In this document: one piece after another, positions 43,703-52,879 of the stretch
Numbering within the stretch: position 1 is the first letter of the stretch
How the letters are laid out: every line of letters begins with the position of its first letter
Notes under the pieces: generated by a model
The model's input: only the letters and a program-made list of their open reading frames with translations
What the model was told of the DNA's origin: nothing
Database searches by the model: none
Program-made: the position numbers and the translations under genes
DNA from: Bacillota bacterium
GTDB taxonomy: Bacteria; Bacillota; DTU025; MWDF01
NCBI GenBank assembly: GCA_029565935.1
Contig: JAKQNF010000015.1
Span: 44,782-108,781, forward strand
Direction: 5' to 3'
DNA: 64,000 bases

Positions 43703-45550
43703 CTAGAACCCTACCGCCTGGCCGTTCCTGTCAGCGATGGTGCCGCCACTCAGCGCTCCTGAGTTCAGGTCTATGAGGATACCCACGTTATTGCCGGGTG
43801 CGTTGGCAAGCTGCGTCTTATGCCCCATGGCCTGCAGCTGCGCTATAACGTCCGGGGACACTCTCTTGTCTATCTGCATGGTCACGGTAGCGCCCGGGAT
43901 GTAGAAGTCGGGGTTCGCCACCAGGCTTATGGCGGTCTTGGAAACCGCATCCTGTACGGGAAGTCCGAAGTCGATCACGTTCAGCAGTGCCTGGAACTGG
44001 GTCTGCCCGATCGTCTCTCCTCCTGAGCTTCCAAACACGAAGAACGGCTTCCCGTCCTTGAGCACTATCGCCGGACCGTTACCCAGCAAAGCCGCCTTAT
44101 GAGGGGCTCCGTAGTTGACGTTCTCGGGATACGGGGAGAACGATCCGTTCCTGGTCCCGTTGTTGAACAGTATCCCGGTGTTGCCGACCACTACACCGGT
44201 ACCGAATATACTGCCTATGGTCGGCGTGCATCCTACCACGTTGCCGAATGGATCCACAACGGAGAAGCTCGTCGTGCAGCCTTCGATGCTCGTCCCTATC
44301 TCCACGCCTTCCTTTATCGATGCCGCTGCATCGACCTTAGGAAGGACCGGCAGCCAGGCATCGTCGGATTTCTGGTACTTCCACGGATCGCCCGGGCCCG
44401 GATAAGGGATGGCCTTGTCGATATTGATGAGCTTGCGGCGCTCGTCCGCATACTCCTTGGAGCACATGGCTTCCAATGGCATCTTGATGAAATTTGGGTC
44501 TCCTATGTACTGGTAGATATCCGATTTGGCTACCTTGATGCACTCAGATATAAGATGCAGGGCCTTCGCGCTATTGAAGCCGTACTGCCCGACGTCGAAC
44601 GGTTCGATAAGGTTCAGCTGCATTATCAGCTCTATGCCGGTACGCGAAGTCGGGCCGCTGCAATAGACATCAAAGCCCTTGTAGGTAGTATGAACAGGAT
44701 CGCGCCAGATAGGCTCGTAATCGTCGAAGTCCTTGGCCGTGAACAGGCCGCCGACCTCATTGTAAAACCTTACGAATTCCTTTGCGATGTCGCCTGTGTA
44801 GAACCTGTCATAAGCTGCCTGCAAAGCCTCCACCCTGGATTTTCCGTTCTTGAGGGCGACGGCTTCTGCTTCTACCAGCTTCTCATAAGTCCGAGCAAGG
44901 TCCGGGTTCTTGAGAAGCTCCCCCACCTTCGGCACATTGCCGCCGGGGAGGAATATCTTCTTGGTAGTAGGATAGAGCTCGATCATCGTTTTGTTCTGCG
45001 CTATCCAGTCTACGTCTTCCTCATTCATGGGAACTCCGTTCTTAGCATAGTAGATGGCCGATTCAAGCACCTCTGCCAAGCTCTTGGTCCCGAACCTCTG
45101 TAACGCCACGATCCAGCCTCCGAAATTCCCGGGCACCTTGCCCGCCAGATATCCCCTGTCCCTGTCGGCCGCCTTGCTCGTCTTCATGTCCAAAGCGTAA
45201 GGGGCCGTACCTGTCATCTGAAGGCAGAAGACTTCGGCCGTCGGCGACCAGAATATAGTCATCTCTCCGTTGCCGCCGGGACCGGACATGTATGGTTCTG
45301 TAAGGCTTAGCGTGGATGCGACCGCGATGGTCGCGTCTATTGCGTTTCCTCCATTCTTGAGTACGAACAGGCCGGCTATGGACGCAAGATTGCGCCTGGA
45401 AGCGACCATACCCCTGGTTCCTGCCGTATATGCGGTATATGGCCATGTCGCATCAGCCTTGTATATGCTAGATACCCAAAGTAGCCCGAATATGACGACC
45501 AATGTCATGATCACCCGCGGCAGCTTTGCCAACACTCTGCGATAATACAT
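43703..45550 (-). CDS. ggt: Gamma-glutamyltransferase
   Basis: A 615-aa Ntn-hydrolase. An N-terminal membrane anchor or signal (RVIMTLVVIFGLLWVSSIY) sends it across the membrane. The autoprocessing site is CTTSFSVVD, in which the second Thr of TT becomes the new N-terminus of the small subunit. LSLTEPYMSGPGGNGEMTIF and GSSGGETIGQTQ are family blocks. It hydrolyses or transfers the gamma-glutamyl group of glutathione and related peptides, supplying amino acids to a fermenter. AGGAGG precedes the ATG at 45550. It is monocistronic. Confidence 0.93.
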   Translation of the reverse strand: MYYRRVLAKLPRVIMTLVVIFGLLWVSSIYKADATWPYTAYTAGTRGMVASRRNLASIAGLFVLKNGGNAIDATIAVASTLSLTEPYMSGPGGNGEMTIFWSPTAEVFCLQMTGTAPYALDMKTSKAADRDRGYLAGKVPGNFGGWIVALQRFGTKSLAEVLESAIYYAKNGVPMNEEDVDWIAQNKTMIELYPTTKKIFLPGGNVPKVGELLKNPDLARTYEKLVEAEAVALKNGKSRVEALQAAYDRFYTGDIAKEFVRFYNEVGGLFTAKDFDDYEPIWRDPVHTTYKGFDVYCSGPTSRTGIELIMQLNLIEPFDVGQYGFNSAKALHLISECIKVAKSDIYQYIGDPNFIKMPLEAMCSKEYADERRKLINIDKAIPYPGPGDPWKYQKSDDAWLPVLPKVDAAASIKEGVEIGTSIEGCTTSFSVVDPFGNVVGCTPTIGSIFGTGVVVGNTGILFNNGTRNGSFSPYPENVNYGAPHKAALLGNGPAIVLKDGKPFFVFGSSGGETIGQTQFQALLNVIDFGLPVQDAVSKTAISLVANPDFYIPGATVTMQIDKRVSPDVIAQLQAMGHKTQLANAPGNNVGILIDLNSGALSGGTIADRNGQAVGF

Positions 45551-46016
45551 CCCATCATCCTCCTAATCGGCAATCTGAGTAGTAGCCTTGTAGAGCCGTG
45601 AATAGACTCGTTTACATTCCAGACGTTAACGAATCGTGAGCGCCTATACCATGCTTATTTACTCGAAATCCAAGCTCTCCGCTTCCTCACCCTCCTTTCT
45701 TTCTCTACATGTTCTATTTACTTGTCTAACTGGTGTTTGGTCAGTGCGCCCGTATATTCGTGAATAATATTTCGTTGCAGGTCTCTATTTTCCTTTGATA
45801 ATTGAATATTTCAATTTACGAACATGCCCGAATGATTATGGATGATACGTTTTCGGCTGCGATTTAGAATCAGCAGGATCATTAATAAGGATTCTTTTAG
45901 CTGTGCTTGATATTGGGCGTCTAAATGTAGAGGTTGCATTAGATTAGAAAATGATATTAGACAAGAGGGCCGAAAAGATGGGGCGAATGATGTGGTTTTA
46001 TGGTATTGGGGCAAAT
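45551..46016. other. AT-rich intergenic region, no gene seen
   Basis: The ggt promoter should lie at the left end. No reading frame with a ribosome site or family likeness is present. No permease or ATPase genes for the neighbouring binding protein are found here. Confidence 0.5.
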
Positions 46017-46046
46017 GGGGTGCAGCTGCATCAAGCGCCGCACCCC
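46017..46046 (-). terminator. Hairpin after the T-box-controlled lipoprotein gene
   Basis: Ten-bp stem GGGGTGCGGC/GCTGCACCCC (one G-U pair) 13 nt past the stop; the downstream T-run is weak (ATTTG). Confidence 0.5.
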
Positions 46047-46058
46047 GGGAGCATCATC

Positions 46059-47015
46059 CTAGTCGTTTACTTCTATCGCCCTGTCTACGATCTCCGCTGG
46101 GAGCACGAGTCCCATCTCCGCCAGCGCCGGCGAGTTGACGTAAATACCGTATTCGCTGATAGTCTCGTAGGGTATCTCAGAAGCCTTTGCTTCCTTTTTC
46201 AGTATCTTCGCCGCGATAGCCCCGGTCTGTTTTCCCAGTTCAAAGTAATCGATTCCCGCAGCCGCTACACAACCTAATTCGACCTGGCCGATTTCGCTTC
46301 CGTAGACAGGGATGCCTGCCTCGCGGGTCTTTTCCAATATTGATGAGGTGACACCTACCACGTTGTTGTCCGTAAGATTGGAAAAGCAGTCAACACGCTT
46401 GGCTATCAGAGTATCAGCGGCGAGCGTCGCTTCGGACTGTTGTGTGATCCCTATCGGAACTATGGTGAAACCATAGATAGGAGCCTTCTCTTCGAATTCG
46501 GCTATGGTTGACACTGAGTTAAGCTCGCTGGTCGTATAAATTATGCCGATGGTGCTAGCTTCTGGTTGTAGCTTTCGGATTAGGTCAAGCTGGGCGTCGA
46601 CCGGCAGCTTGTCGCTCGTGCCCGTTACGTTGCCACTGTCCAGTTTGGCCCTGGCCGGATCCGATATTGCCGAGAAGACGACCGGTATATCCTTATCCTC
46701 TGCTGCGGCATAGCATGCCGTGGCAGAAGGAGTCGCAATCGCCATCATAAGCGCTACGTTGTTGCTCGAGAAATTCTGCGCTATCTGGGTGGCTATGGCG
46801 TCATCGAAGCCGGCGTTCTGATAATCTATCTCAAAGTCCTTGCCCTCTGTAAGGCCGGCATCAGCCAGGCCCTGGATGAAGCCTTTCCTTGCCTTGTCCA
46901 GTGCGTCGTGTTCTCCATACTGTGATATTCCTATCGTCGGTACCTTCTTCTTACACCCGGAGACAAACAGAATTGCCAGAGTAATCATCAATATTGCAGC
47001 TACATTCCTTTTCAA
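46059..47015 (-). CDS. ABC transporter substrate-binding lipoprotein (TrpX-like family), orphan
   Basis: A 318-aa lipoprotein of the ABC_sub_bind family. A signal peptide ends in the lipobox VSGC, and the mature protein starts KKKVPTIGISQYGEHDALD. Family blocks include FSSNNVALMMAIATPSA and GIIYTTSELNS. Related proteins carry tryptophan or tyrosine. It starts with TTG at 47015 behind GGAGAG. It sits behind a T-box whose specifier reads UUC, so the ligand is probably phenylalanine or another aromatic amino acid. The permease and ATPase genes normally found next to it are missing here and must be elsewhere. Confidence 0.88.
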   Translation of the reverse strand: MKRNVAAILMITLAILFVSGCKKKVPTIGISQYGEHDALDKARKGFIQGLADAGLTEGKDFEIDYQNAGFDDAIATQIAQNFSSNNVALMMAIATPSATACYAAAEDKDIPVVFSAISDPARAKLDSGNVTGTSDKLPVDAQLDLIRKLQPEASTIGIIYTTSELNSVSTIAEFEEKAPIYGFTIVPIGITQQSEATLAADTLIAKRVDCFSNLTDNNVVGVTSSILEKTREAGIPVYGSEIGQVELGCVAAAGIDYFELGKQTGAIAAKILKKEAKASEIPYETISEYGIYVNSPALAEMGLVLPAEIVDRAIEVND

Positions 47016-47118
47016 TTTCTCTCCTCCATACTCTTTTCTTAGACTGGTAGAAACTTTCCAAATCACTCCGATTGCCTAGATGAACTTGGACATATCTGTT
47101 TCCTCCCCCTGGGTGTAT

Positions 47119-47402
47119 AAAAAAACAGCCTCATCCCAATCTGGGACAAGACTGCCGTCCTGCGGTACCACCCAACTTGACTTCTAAGAAGCCCTCTCTT
47201 TCACGTACGACATGATACGTGTCCGCTGGATAACGGGCCGGCTTCCCGTTGACGCCTACTGGTCGGCATGCGAGCCGCTTTAAGGTCACCCTCACAAGTG
47301 AATTCATTCAGCTTCTTAATATGGCCCTTGCACTCTCGGCCACTCGCTGGGATTCGCCCGCCGAAATACTACTCTTGCTCATCGGTTATTTATATGCGAT
47401 TG
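47119..47402 (-). ncRNA. T-box riboswitch, probable Phe (UUC) specifier
   Basis: The leader of the lipoprotein gene. The T-box sequence AAGTTGGGTGGTACCGC lies at 47178-47162. A 13-bp terminator hairpin (47154-47126) is followed by seven T (47125-47119), and the antiterminator can form with the T-box. Stem I starts GCAAG-AGTAGTA (AGUA turn). Its 3' partner CTTGT follows a loop GAA-TTC-A, which places the specifier codon UUC at 47302-47300. Uncharged tRNA-Phe would relieve termination, so uptake rises when phenylalanine is scarce. Confidence 0.88.
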
Positions 47403-47408
47403 TCCTTG

Positions 47409-47437
47409 AGTATATATTCCAAGATGTCCTTTGTCAA
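47409..47437 (-). promoter_or_regulatory. Sigma-70 promoter of the T-box leader
   Basis: Minus strand -35 TTGACA (47437-47432), 17-nt spacer, -10 TATACT (47414-47409). Transcription would start about 47402, just before stem I. Confidence 0.85.
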
Positions 47438-47886
47438 CGAGATTGATTGACGCAAGCCTAAGTGGCCATTGCCGTATGGAGTCAATCGACCGATGACGAA
47501 CTGGTTCCCTCAGTACAAGGGGTCCTCATAGATTATAGGGGTGGACTCCCGGTAATTGTTTGAAGCTAGATCAATTTGCTGGTTATGCTATCGAAAAGTA
47601 AGATGGGATCATTGTTTTTGATGATTTGCCCTTTAACTAGAATGAAGCCATTGTCCACAAGGGTTTCAACTTACTAACAAGAACTATGCCTTTATAGGTA
47701 GAAGATCTCCCATTAATTCGAAACAGAGAGGAAGATCTCCGAGTACCGCGAAACCTATCTCGAGGCCGATTATCCATGTCAATTAGTATTGACCCACATA
47801 ATTACGAGGAATTCTCTTTCGTTGAAGTATCCCGTTCGTATTCATTGCGGAAGATAACACCTTCAGAGAATTAGGAGAGGGATAGC
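47438..47886. other. Intergenic region, possible gene remnant
   Basis: No intact gene. On the minus strand at about 47569-47675 a 33-codon open segment reads VETLVDNGFILVKGQI and then a hydrophobic stretch. It is protein-like but starts after two stops, so it may be debris of a lost gene. AT content is high. Confidence 0.3.
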
Positions 47887-48873
47887 ATGGTGCGTGATCA
47901 TTTGGTATGTAGGATGCAAGAAGCGGATATTGCTGGGGCCGTTGACATCTGGGTCGGGCAATATAAGAAATATTGTTGCAGCTCAAAATCATTTCCCCGC
48001 ACTTGGATAGATGATACCAGTATGATAGCGGGCTTTTTGAGCAAGAAAGTCCATGAGGGGGCCGCAATTGTTGTTAAGTCGGACGGCAGGTTGCTTGGAT
48101 ACTTGGCATATGACGAATTTCCCTTTCATGAGGAAAAGTCGGTTTTCAGTCCGTCAATAGCGCATGCGGCAATTGATGAACATAAGGAGGAAGCATATCT
48201 GTCCCTGTACGAATGCATTTCGAAAGAATGGGTAGGCAGGGACGTTTTCAACCACATGTGGACGATCTTTTTTAATGATGACAAACTGAGGAGCATTTTA
48301 TTTGACCTAGGCTTCGGTTCTTACGTTGTAGATGCTTTTGCTTGTGCGAATGATGTCGTGGCAGGAAATTCGTTTCATAGAATCCGAAAAGCAGAGTTGT
48401 CTGATATAGAAATATTAAGCAATCTGGCAGAAGAATCAAGAGAATACTACAGCTCGGCGCCCCTTTTCCTTAAAAGAGGGCGCTATTCCATAGATGCTAT
48501 TGCAGAAGTAATCAGCAATTCCAATATCTTCATAGCTTATGAAGGTGATAATCCAGTAGGATTCATCAACGTAAGTGTCTCCACAATGGATAACATTATC
48601 GAACTGTCCTCGATAAACAGTGGGTTGATAGACGAGATCGGCGTATACGTAAAACCGGAGTACAGAGGCAAAGGATTAGGTAAGGCTCTCTTAAAGTGCG
48701 TTTTTGATCACTGCAGAAGTCTAGGAATCGAGAGTATCCATGTCGATTTTGAGACAGCCAACTTGTTTGCCAATAAATTCTGGAGGAAGCACTTCGATCC
48801 GATGCTCTTGTCTTTGAGAAGGACGGTAAACAAGGACATTAACGATCAAAGAATTAATGTTAAAGGACGATAA
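47887..48873 (+). CDS. Tandem GNAT-domain acetyltransferase
   Basis: A 328-aa protein with two GNAT folds. The N-terminal one (about 1-150) is degenerate, lacking a clear R-x-x-G-x-G/A loop. The C-terminal one (about 165-315) has a good motif A, VYVKPEYRGKGLGKALLKCV, and ends FANKFWRKHFDPM. Such paired domains occur in mycothiol-synthase-like and antibiotic-modifying enzymes; the substrate is unknown. GGAGAGGG precedes the ATG. The gene is AT-richer than the core genes of the window, consistent with acquisition. Confidence 0.85.
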   Translation: MVRDHLVCRMQEADIAGAVDIWVGQYKKYCCSSKSFPRTWIDDTSMIAGFLSKKVHEGAAIVVKSDGRLLGYLAYDEFPFHEEKSVFSPSIAHAAIDEHKEEAYLSLYECISKEWVGRDVFNHMWTIFFNDDKLRSILFDLGFGSYVVDAFACANDVVAGNSFHRIRKAELSDIEILSNLAEESREYYSSAPLFLKRGRYSIDAIAEVISNSNIFIAYEGDNPVGFINVSVSTMDNIIELSSINSGLIDEIGVYVKPEYRGKGLGKALLKCVFDHCRSLGIESIHVDFETANLFANKFWRKHFDPMLLSLRRTVNKDINDQRINVKGR

Positions 48874-49089
48874 CTCTTTAAGTAAGGTTGTGGCTATTAT
48901 CGAATTGTCATCAAGTCGTATTAAGCATAATTTGCCAATAATTGGGTGATTCAGCCAACATGGATAGACTATAGGGAAAGGATATTGAGCTGTTATTTCT
49001 AATTCCTCTGCTCAATTTATATTGGCTGATGTACTTGTTGTGCCATGAAGGGCTCAAAATCCTGATCCTCTAGTTGGGGATTATGTGGT

Positions 49090-50382
49090 TCACTCGGATG
49101 AATCTTTCTCAGTTACCAGATCAGTGCCTTTTTTGTTGTATGTCTCAATTTTCATTATCTCCGGAATCGCCGTTGCGGCGAGTGCTGCTAGTACACACAG
49201 CGCACCCGCACCGATGAACCAAATCCTAGTGCCGAAGACATCAGCCGTCGGCCCTGCTGCGAGCAGGCTTAAAGGCATCATCGCTGTAGCGCCGGCCTGC
49301 AGGAGCGAGAACACCCTCCCTTGCATATCCTGCATCACACCTGCTTGCATAATCGCATGGAGCGGTCCGTTTGTTAACACCTGTGATACTCCCAGTACGA
49401 AGCTTGCGGTTAAAACCATCCAAAAGCCGGATGCAGGAATCAACCCGATAAGCGTGATCGATACACCAACGCCTATGATGCCTGCAAGGCTCGTCATTAT
49501 CTTGCGCTTAAATCCGCCCCACGCCGATAGCAAGAGGCCACCAGAGATTACGCCGATGCCAACCAGTGTCTCAAGTAGCGCCAGTTGCATAGCGCCCAAA
49601 CCAAAGTCCTTCGTTACTAGGATAGGCATGAGCGATCCGGCGGGAGCAAGGAGAAAATTGATGAGCATAGCAAGGAAGATTAAGTAGAGTAGCCCTTTCC
49701 ACTTTGCGACGTAGGCCAAGCCGGCTTTTAGGTCGGCAAAATAGGTTCGCAGTACCGAATCGTGATGTCCTTCCTCAGTTGTCCGGACTGGTTTTGGTAT
49801 GGAAAAGAACAACAGCGGTACAATACCCATAATTGCGGTTACCAGGTCGATCGCAAGTATCCCTTGAGTAGGCATAAGCATTATAAGAAGGGCGCCCAGA
49901 GGCGGCGAAAGTATGTTAATAGCGCCGTGCAGTGACTGATTGATTCCGTTTACCCTGGTAAGGTGCTTCGAAGGTACTAGCAGGCTGGTCGATGACGTCA
50001 TCGCAGGCGAATGGAACGCCCCGCCGAGTGACCTGAACGCCATTATTGCGAAGACGTGCCAGACTTCGACAATCCCCATCATGAAGAGCGCCATCAATAC
50101 CCCTGTAGCAAGTGCAATCGAAAGGTCGGCTATAATCATGATCCTCTTTCTATCCAACCTATCGATAAGAGGACCGATGAACGTACCTAAAACGATCTGC
50201 GGAAGAAGAGCCATCATAGTCGCGGTCGAAAGCACCGTAGCCGACCCTGTCTTCTCAGTCATCCACCATACCAGAGCGAACTGCACAAGAGACGAACCTA
50301 GTAACGAAAACGCCTGTCCAGTCCAGATGATGAAGAACCTTGGCATCCAACTGGATTCGATTCTGCTGTTGTCTCTAAACAT
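49090..50382 (-). CDS. MFS efflux transporter (MefA/macrolide-efflux type)
   Basis: A 430-aa, 12-helix MFS protein. It begins MFRDNSRIESSWMPRFFIIW, with WTGQAFSLLGSSLVQFALVWW as the first helix and the motif-A-like loop GPLIDRLDRKRIMIIADL. It resembles the MefA/DHA3 drug efflux group. The ATG at 50382 has GGAAGGAG upstream and fits the family N-terminus better than an ATG 14 codons earlier. A short frame upstream could be a leader peptide. Substrate prediction is general (macrolide or other hydrophobic drug). Confidence 0.9.
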   Translation of the reverse strand: MFRDNSRIESSWMPRFFIIWTGQAFSLLGSSLVQFALVWWMTEKTGSATVLSTATMMALLPQIVLGTFIGPLIDRLDRKRIMIIADLSIALATGVLMALFMMGIVEVWHVFAIMAFRSLGGAFHSPAMTSSTSLLVPSKHLTRVNGINQSLHGAINILSPPLGALLIMLMPTQGILAIDLVTAIMGIVPLLFFSIPKPVRTTEEGHHDSVLRTYFADLKAGLAYVAKWKGLLYLIFLAMLINFLLAPAGSLMPILVTKDFGLGAMQLALLETLVGIGVISGGLLLSAWGGFKRKIMTSLAGIIGVGVSITLIGLIPASGFWMVLTASFVLGVSQVLTNGPLHAIMQAGVMQDMQGRVFSLLQAGATAMMPLSLLAAGPTADVFGTRIWFIGAGALCVLAALAATAIPEIMKIETYNKKGTDLVTEKDSSE

Positions 50383-50439
50383 AAGAATCTCCTTCCCCGC
50401 TGAGCCTTTTCTAGTAAACTCCATCTTAAGTGCTGTTTT

Positions 50440-50556
50440 CTATTCGCCAGGTATATCTATGATGCCTTTTATTGTTATTCTTTCGATTACCTCGAGATCC
50501 TGTGATATGCTGATATCTTTCTGTAGGCGAAGGAGCCTAATCATGGAGATGTTCAA
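50440..50556 (-). CDS. Possible leader peptide upstream of the MFS pump
   Basis: A 38-codon frame starting TTG behind AAGGAGAAA (or ATG at 50544), ending 58 nt before the pump gene. The peptide has a regular helix-like pattern (MIRLLRLQKDISISQDLEVI). Macrolide efflux genes often have leader peptides, but no attenuator structure was confirmed. Confidence 0.35.
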   Translation of the reverse strand: MNISMIRLLRLQKDISISQDLEVIERITIKGIIDIPGE

Positions 50557-50769
50557 TTTCTCCTTCTTTCCTACCTACTGGTTCACTCTGTCGGTTGTAA
50601 TAAGAACGGACTTACGATTATGGACACTTAACGCGATAAACCTTAGCATTAAAGCGCTTAAGGCTATATGCGAGCAGCGTTTGATAGGTTAGATTTCGTT
50701 ATTATGGGAACCACCCTGAGCTAGCAACTGTATTAACTAGACTTTAGCTAAATTTACAGCAATATGGAA

Positions 50770-50798
50770 GGGCGGAGACTTTCATCTCCGCCCTTTTT
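50770..50798. terminator. Strong hairpin with T-run between the MFS and FGE-like genes
   Basis: Nine-bp stem GGGCGGAGA/TCTCCGCCC, six-nt loop, then TTTTT on the plus strand. No plus-strand gene precedes it, so it may insulate against read-through, or serve the minus-strand FGE-like gene, whose stop lies 140 nt away. Confidence 0.65.
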
Positions 50799-50932
50799 AC
50801 TGGGGTGCAATATCTTTCTGGTATGCCACTTGGTCCTTGGAACCTGGATTCACTTATCGAAAACCATTAGCCTGGCCGATGCCCTGTCTTTTCCGATGCT
50901 CCCTTAAATACAACATTATAGGAACAAAGTTA

Positions 50933-51781
50933 TCAATGCGAAGGTGCTTTCTCTAGGGCGATCCGTACTAAACGAAAGCCCAAACCGCTGCTCATATAGC
51001 CGGGTATTATGCTTAAACGATATGCTGATCTGCAATACTGAGGATCGTAGTACCAGCCTCCACCGCGAACGACACGGTAAGAACCTGTACAGGGTCCTTT
51101 AGGATCCGTCACGTCATCTACGTCGTATGAAGCAGCGTACCAGTCGCTGCACCACTCCAGCACGTTTCCGTGCATGTCGAACAAACCCCAGTCGTTAGGT
51201 TTCTTCTGTCCTACAAGATTCGTTTTTTCCAATGCACTGCACGAGCTGCAGGCATATTCGCTTGAACCGCAGTAGTCAGGGTCGTCACCCCAAGGGTATC
51301 TCGTTATGCTTCCAGCTCTGCAAGCATACTCCCATTCAGCCTCAGTAGGAAGCCGGAACACCCCGATCTCCATTTCATTAAGTTTTGCGATGAATTCCTG
51401 GCAGTCATCCCAGCTTATCTGCTCGACAGGATTCTCAGGTATGTAACTGAATTTGGAAGGGTACGTTCCCATCACTGCTGCCCACTGTGCCTGCGTCACC
51501 TCATAGATGCCTACGTAGAACGGCTCAGATATGACAATCTGACGCTGAGGCCCTTCATCACAATCTCTGTCCATCTCGTCATCAGGCGAGCCCATAAGGA
51601 ATACACCTGCAGGTATTAGTCTCATCTTAATCTGTACCTGGTTAGCTCCTGGTATGTCCAATGCTATATCGGAAGCTGCTTCTTGTAAGGTAGGTACAGT
51701 CTCTTTTGAGTATATGGGCGGTGTAATCCATGTGATGCATATGAGCGCGGCTAAAACAAGGACGGTAATCATCCTCTTCAT
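50933..51781 (-). CDS. Secreted SUMF1/FGE-domain protein
   Basis: A 282-aa protein with a signal peptide (MITVLVLAALICITWITPPI) and a formylglycine-generating-enzyme-like domain: MRLIPAGVFLMGSPDDEMDRD, VTQAQWAAVMG, FRLPTEAEWEYACRAG, FDMHGNVLEWCSDWY, RVVRGGGWYYDPQYC and GFRLVRI. Of the two active-site cysteines of true FGE only the second is present (WYYDPQYC; the first position is Tyr). It therefore probably does not activate sulfatases; many such proteins act in binding or sensing. AAAGGTGAG precedes the ATG. Confidence 0.88.
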   Translation of the reverse strand: MKRMITVLVLAALICITWITPPIYSKETVPTLQEAASDIALDIPGANQVQIKMRLIPAGVFLMGSPDDEMDRDCDEGPQRQIVISEPFYVGIYEVTQAQWAAVMGTYPSKFSYIPENPVEQISWDDCQEFIAKLNEMEIGVFRLPTEAEWEYACRAGSITRYPWGDDPDYCGSSEYACSSCSALEKTNLVGQKKPNDWGLFDMHGNVLEWCSDWYAASYDVDDVTDPKGPCTGSYRVVRGGGWYYDPQYCRSAYRLSIIPGYMSSGLGFRLVRIALEKAPSH

Positions 51782-52451
51782 CTTTCACTCACCTTTCTTT
51801 ATAGTTATTTTGCCATATTTATACAAACATTAATAAACTCAAGCTAAAATGTGCTGTATGTTCTGTGCCTTTAGAAGATGGAACCAGAGGGCGTCGTGCC
51901 CTTTATGCCTGGTTAAGCTATATTTGGCTAGCAAGCCAAGGGAATGCAGTGAAAAGTAATCCTTATTTATATTATACAACGTATCCTGTGTGTAGCAAAA
52001 CAGGAGACAGTAGAACCTACCATAGAAAGTGCCTAGAGAACGTCACACGTTCTGATAGACCGAGAGATCAGCCATTTAATCAACATTATTAGCTTCGGGT
52101 TGACGGCGGCCTTTCATGGTGTAGGGAAAGGGCGTCTAGATAAGAAGGTGCCGCCAAAGGTGGGGGTTCTACATATTAAACATTGTCATATATAAGAAGA
52201 CTCCGCTCGTTGTTCGGTTATTGGATTCTTTTGTTTACGAACGCAATTCTTCTTAAGATACCGGACTCTGTGCCTTTTAGTTTCGTTTTGTTTGGACTGA
52301 CACTTGAGGTATCCTAAACACTTCTCATCGCTGTAACTAGGGTAACCTAGAGTTCAGTTTACATATATGCTCGAAATTCTCAAGCGTCCTCAAAAACCAT
52401 AGCGCTTCTGATTGTACATTCAGATACGTGCGTGCCAAATTCAACCAAGCT
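51782..52451. other. AT-rich intergenic region, no gene seen
   Basis: Several short dyads occur (GAACGT-CAC-ACGTTC at 52038-52052; CTAGG-GTAA-CCTAG near 52337-52350) without clear role. Reading frames are short and lack ribosome sites. The promoter of the FGE-like gene is expected at the left end. Confidence 0.45.
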
Positions 52452-52491
52452 AAAAAGAAAGAGGATCGTTTGGATTTTCCAAACGATCCTC
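52452..52491 (-). terminator. Rho-independent terminator of the tRNA operon
   Basis: Thirteen-bp perfect stem GAGGATCGTTTGG/CCAAACGATCCTC with a 5-nt loop, followed on the minus strand by TTTCTTTTT, directly after tRNA-Lys. Confidence 0.93.
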
Positions 52492-52497
52492 AAGCTC

Positions 52498-52573
52498 TGG
52501 TACGCCACCGGGGACTCGAACCCCGGACCCACTGATTAAGAGTCAGTTGCTCTACCATCTGAGCTAGTGGCGC
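52498..52573 (-). tRNA. tRNA-Lys (CTT)
   Basis: The cloverleaf is complete: acceptor GCGCCAC pairs with GTGGCGT, the D-arm is CTCAGATGGTAGAG, the anticodon loop is CTCTTAA with anticodon CTT, the T-arm contains GGTTCGAGTCC, and CCA is encoded. Confidence 0.96.
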
Positions 52574-52642
52574 AAAACACTAAACATTTTATACCCTTTT
52601 AAAACTTCTATCAAGATAAACCGGTTGTCCGAAATCTATTAC

Positions 52643-52718
52643 TGGTAGCGGCGACTGGATTTGAACCAGTGACACTGCAGGTATGAACCGCATGCTCTGC
52701 CAACTGAGCTACGCCGCC
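52643..52718 (-). tRNA. tRNA-Met (CAT), elongator type
   Basis: Acceptor GGCGGCG, D-arm GCTCAGTTGGCAGAGC, anticodon loop TTCATAC (CAT), T-loop GGTTCAAATCC, encoded CCA. It lacks the C1-A72 mismatch and GGG/CCC anticodon stem of initiator tRNA, so it is the elongator. It is co-transcribed with tRNA-Lys. Confidence 0.94.
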
Positions 52719-52732
52719 ATAACGCATAAATT

Positions 52733-52761
52733 ATCTTACATTTTCGGCATGCCTATGTCAA
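52733..52761 (-). promoter_or_regulatory. Sigma-70 promoter of the tRNA-Met/tRNA-Lys operon
   Basis: -35 TTGACA (52761-52756), 17-nt spacer, -10 TAAGAT (52738-52733); the start would fall about 8 nt before tRNA-Met. Confidence 0.82.
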
Positions 52762-52879
52762 TTCCATACTTTGGCAGCTCAGTCCGCATCTTAGGCTTCC
52801 GTGCCCTATATTTCAGCCTTTGAGCTGATTATCCGTTTCAGCTCTGCGCAGGAATCTCTTTGGGCACCGCCAAAAGATT

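Noticed and set aside
49940..50692. 250-codon plus-strand frame overlapping the MFS gene
   Set aside because: It is antisense to the clear efflux gene, has no ribosome site and no family pattern.
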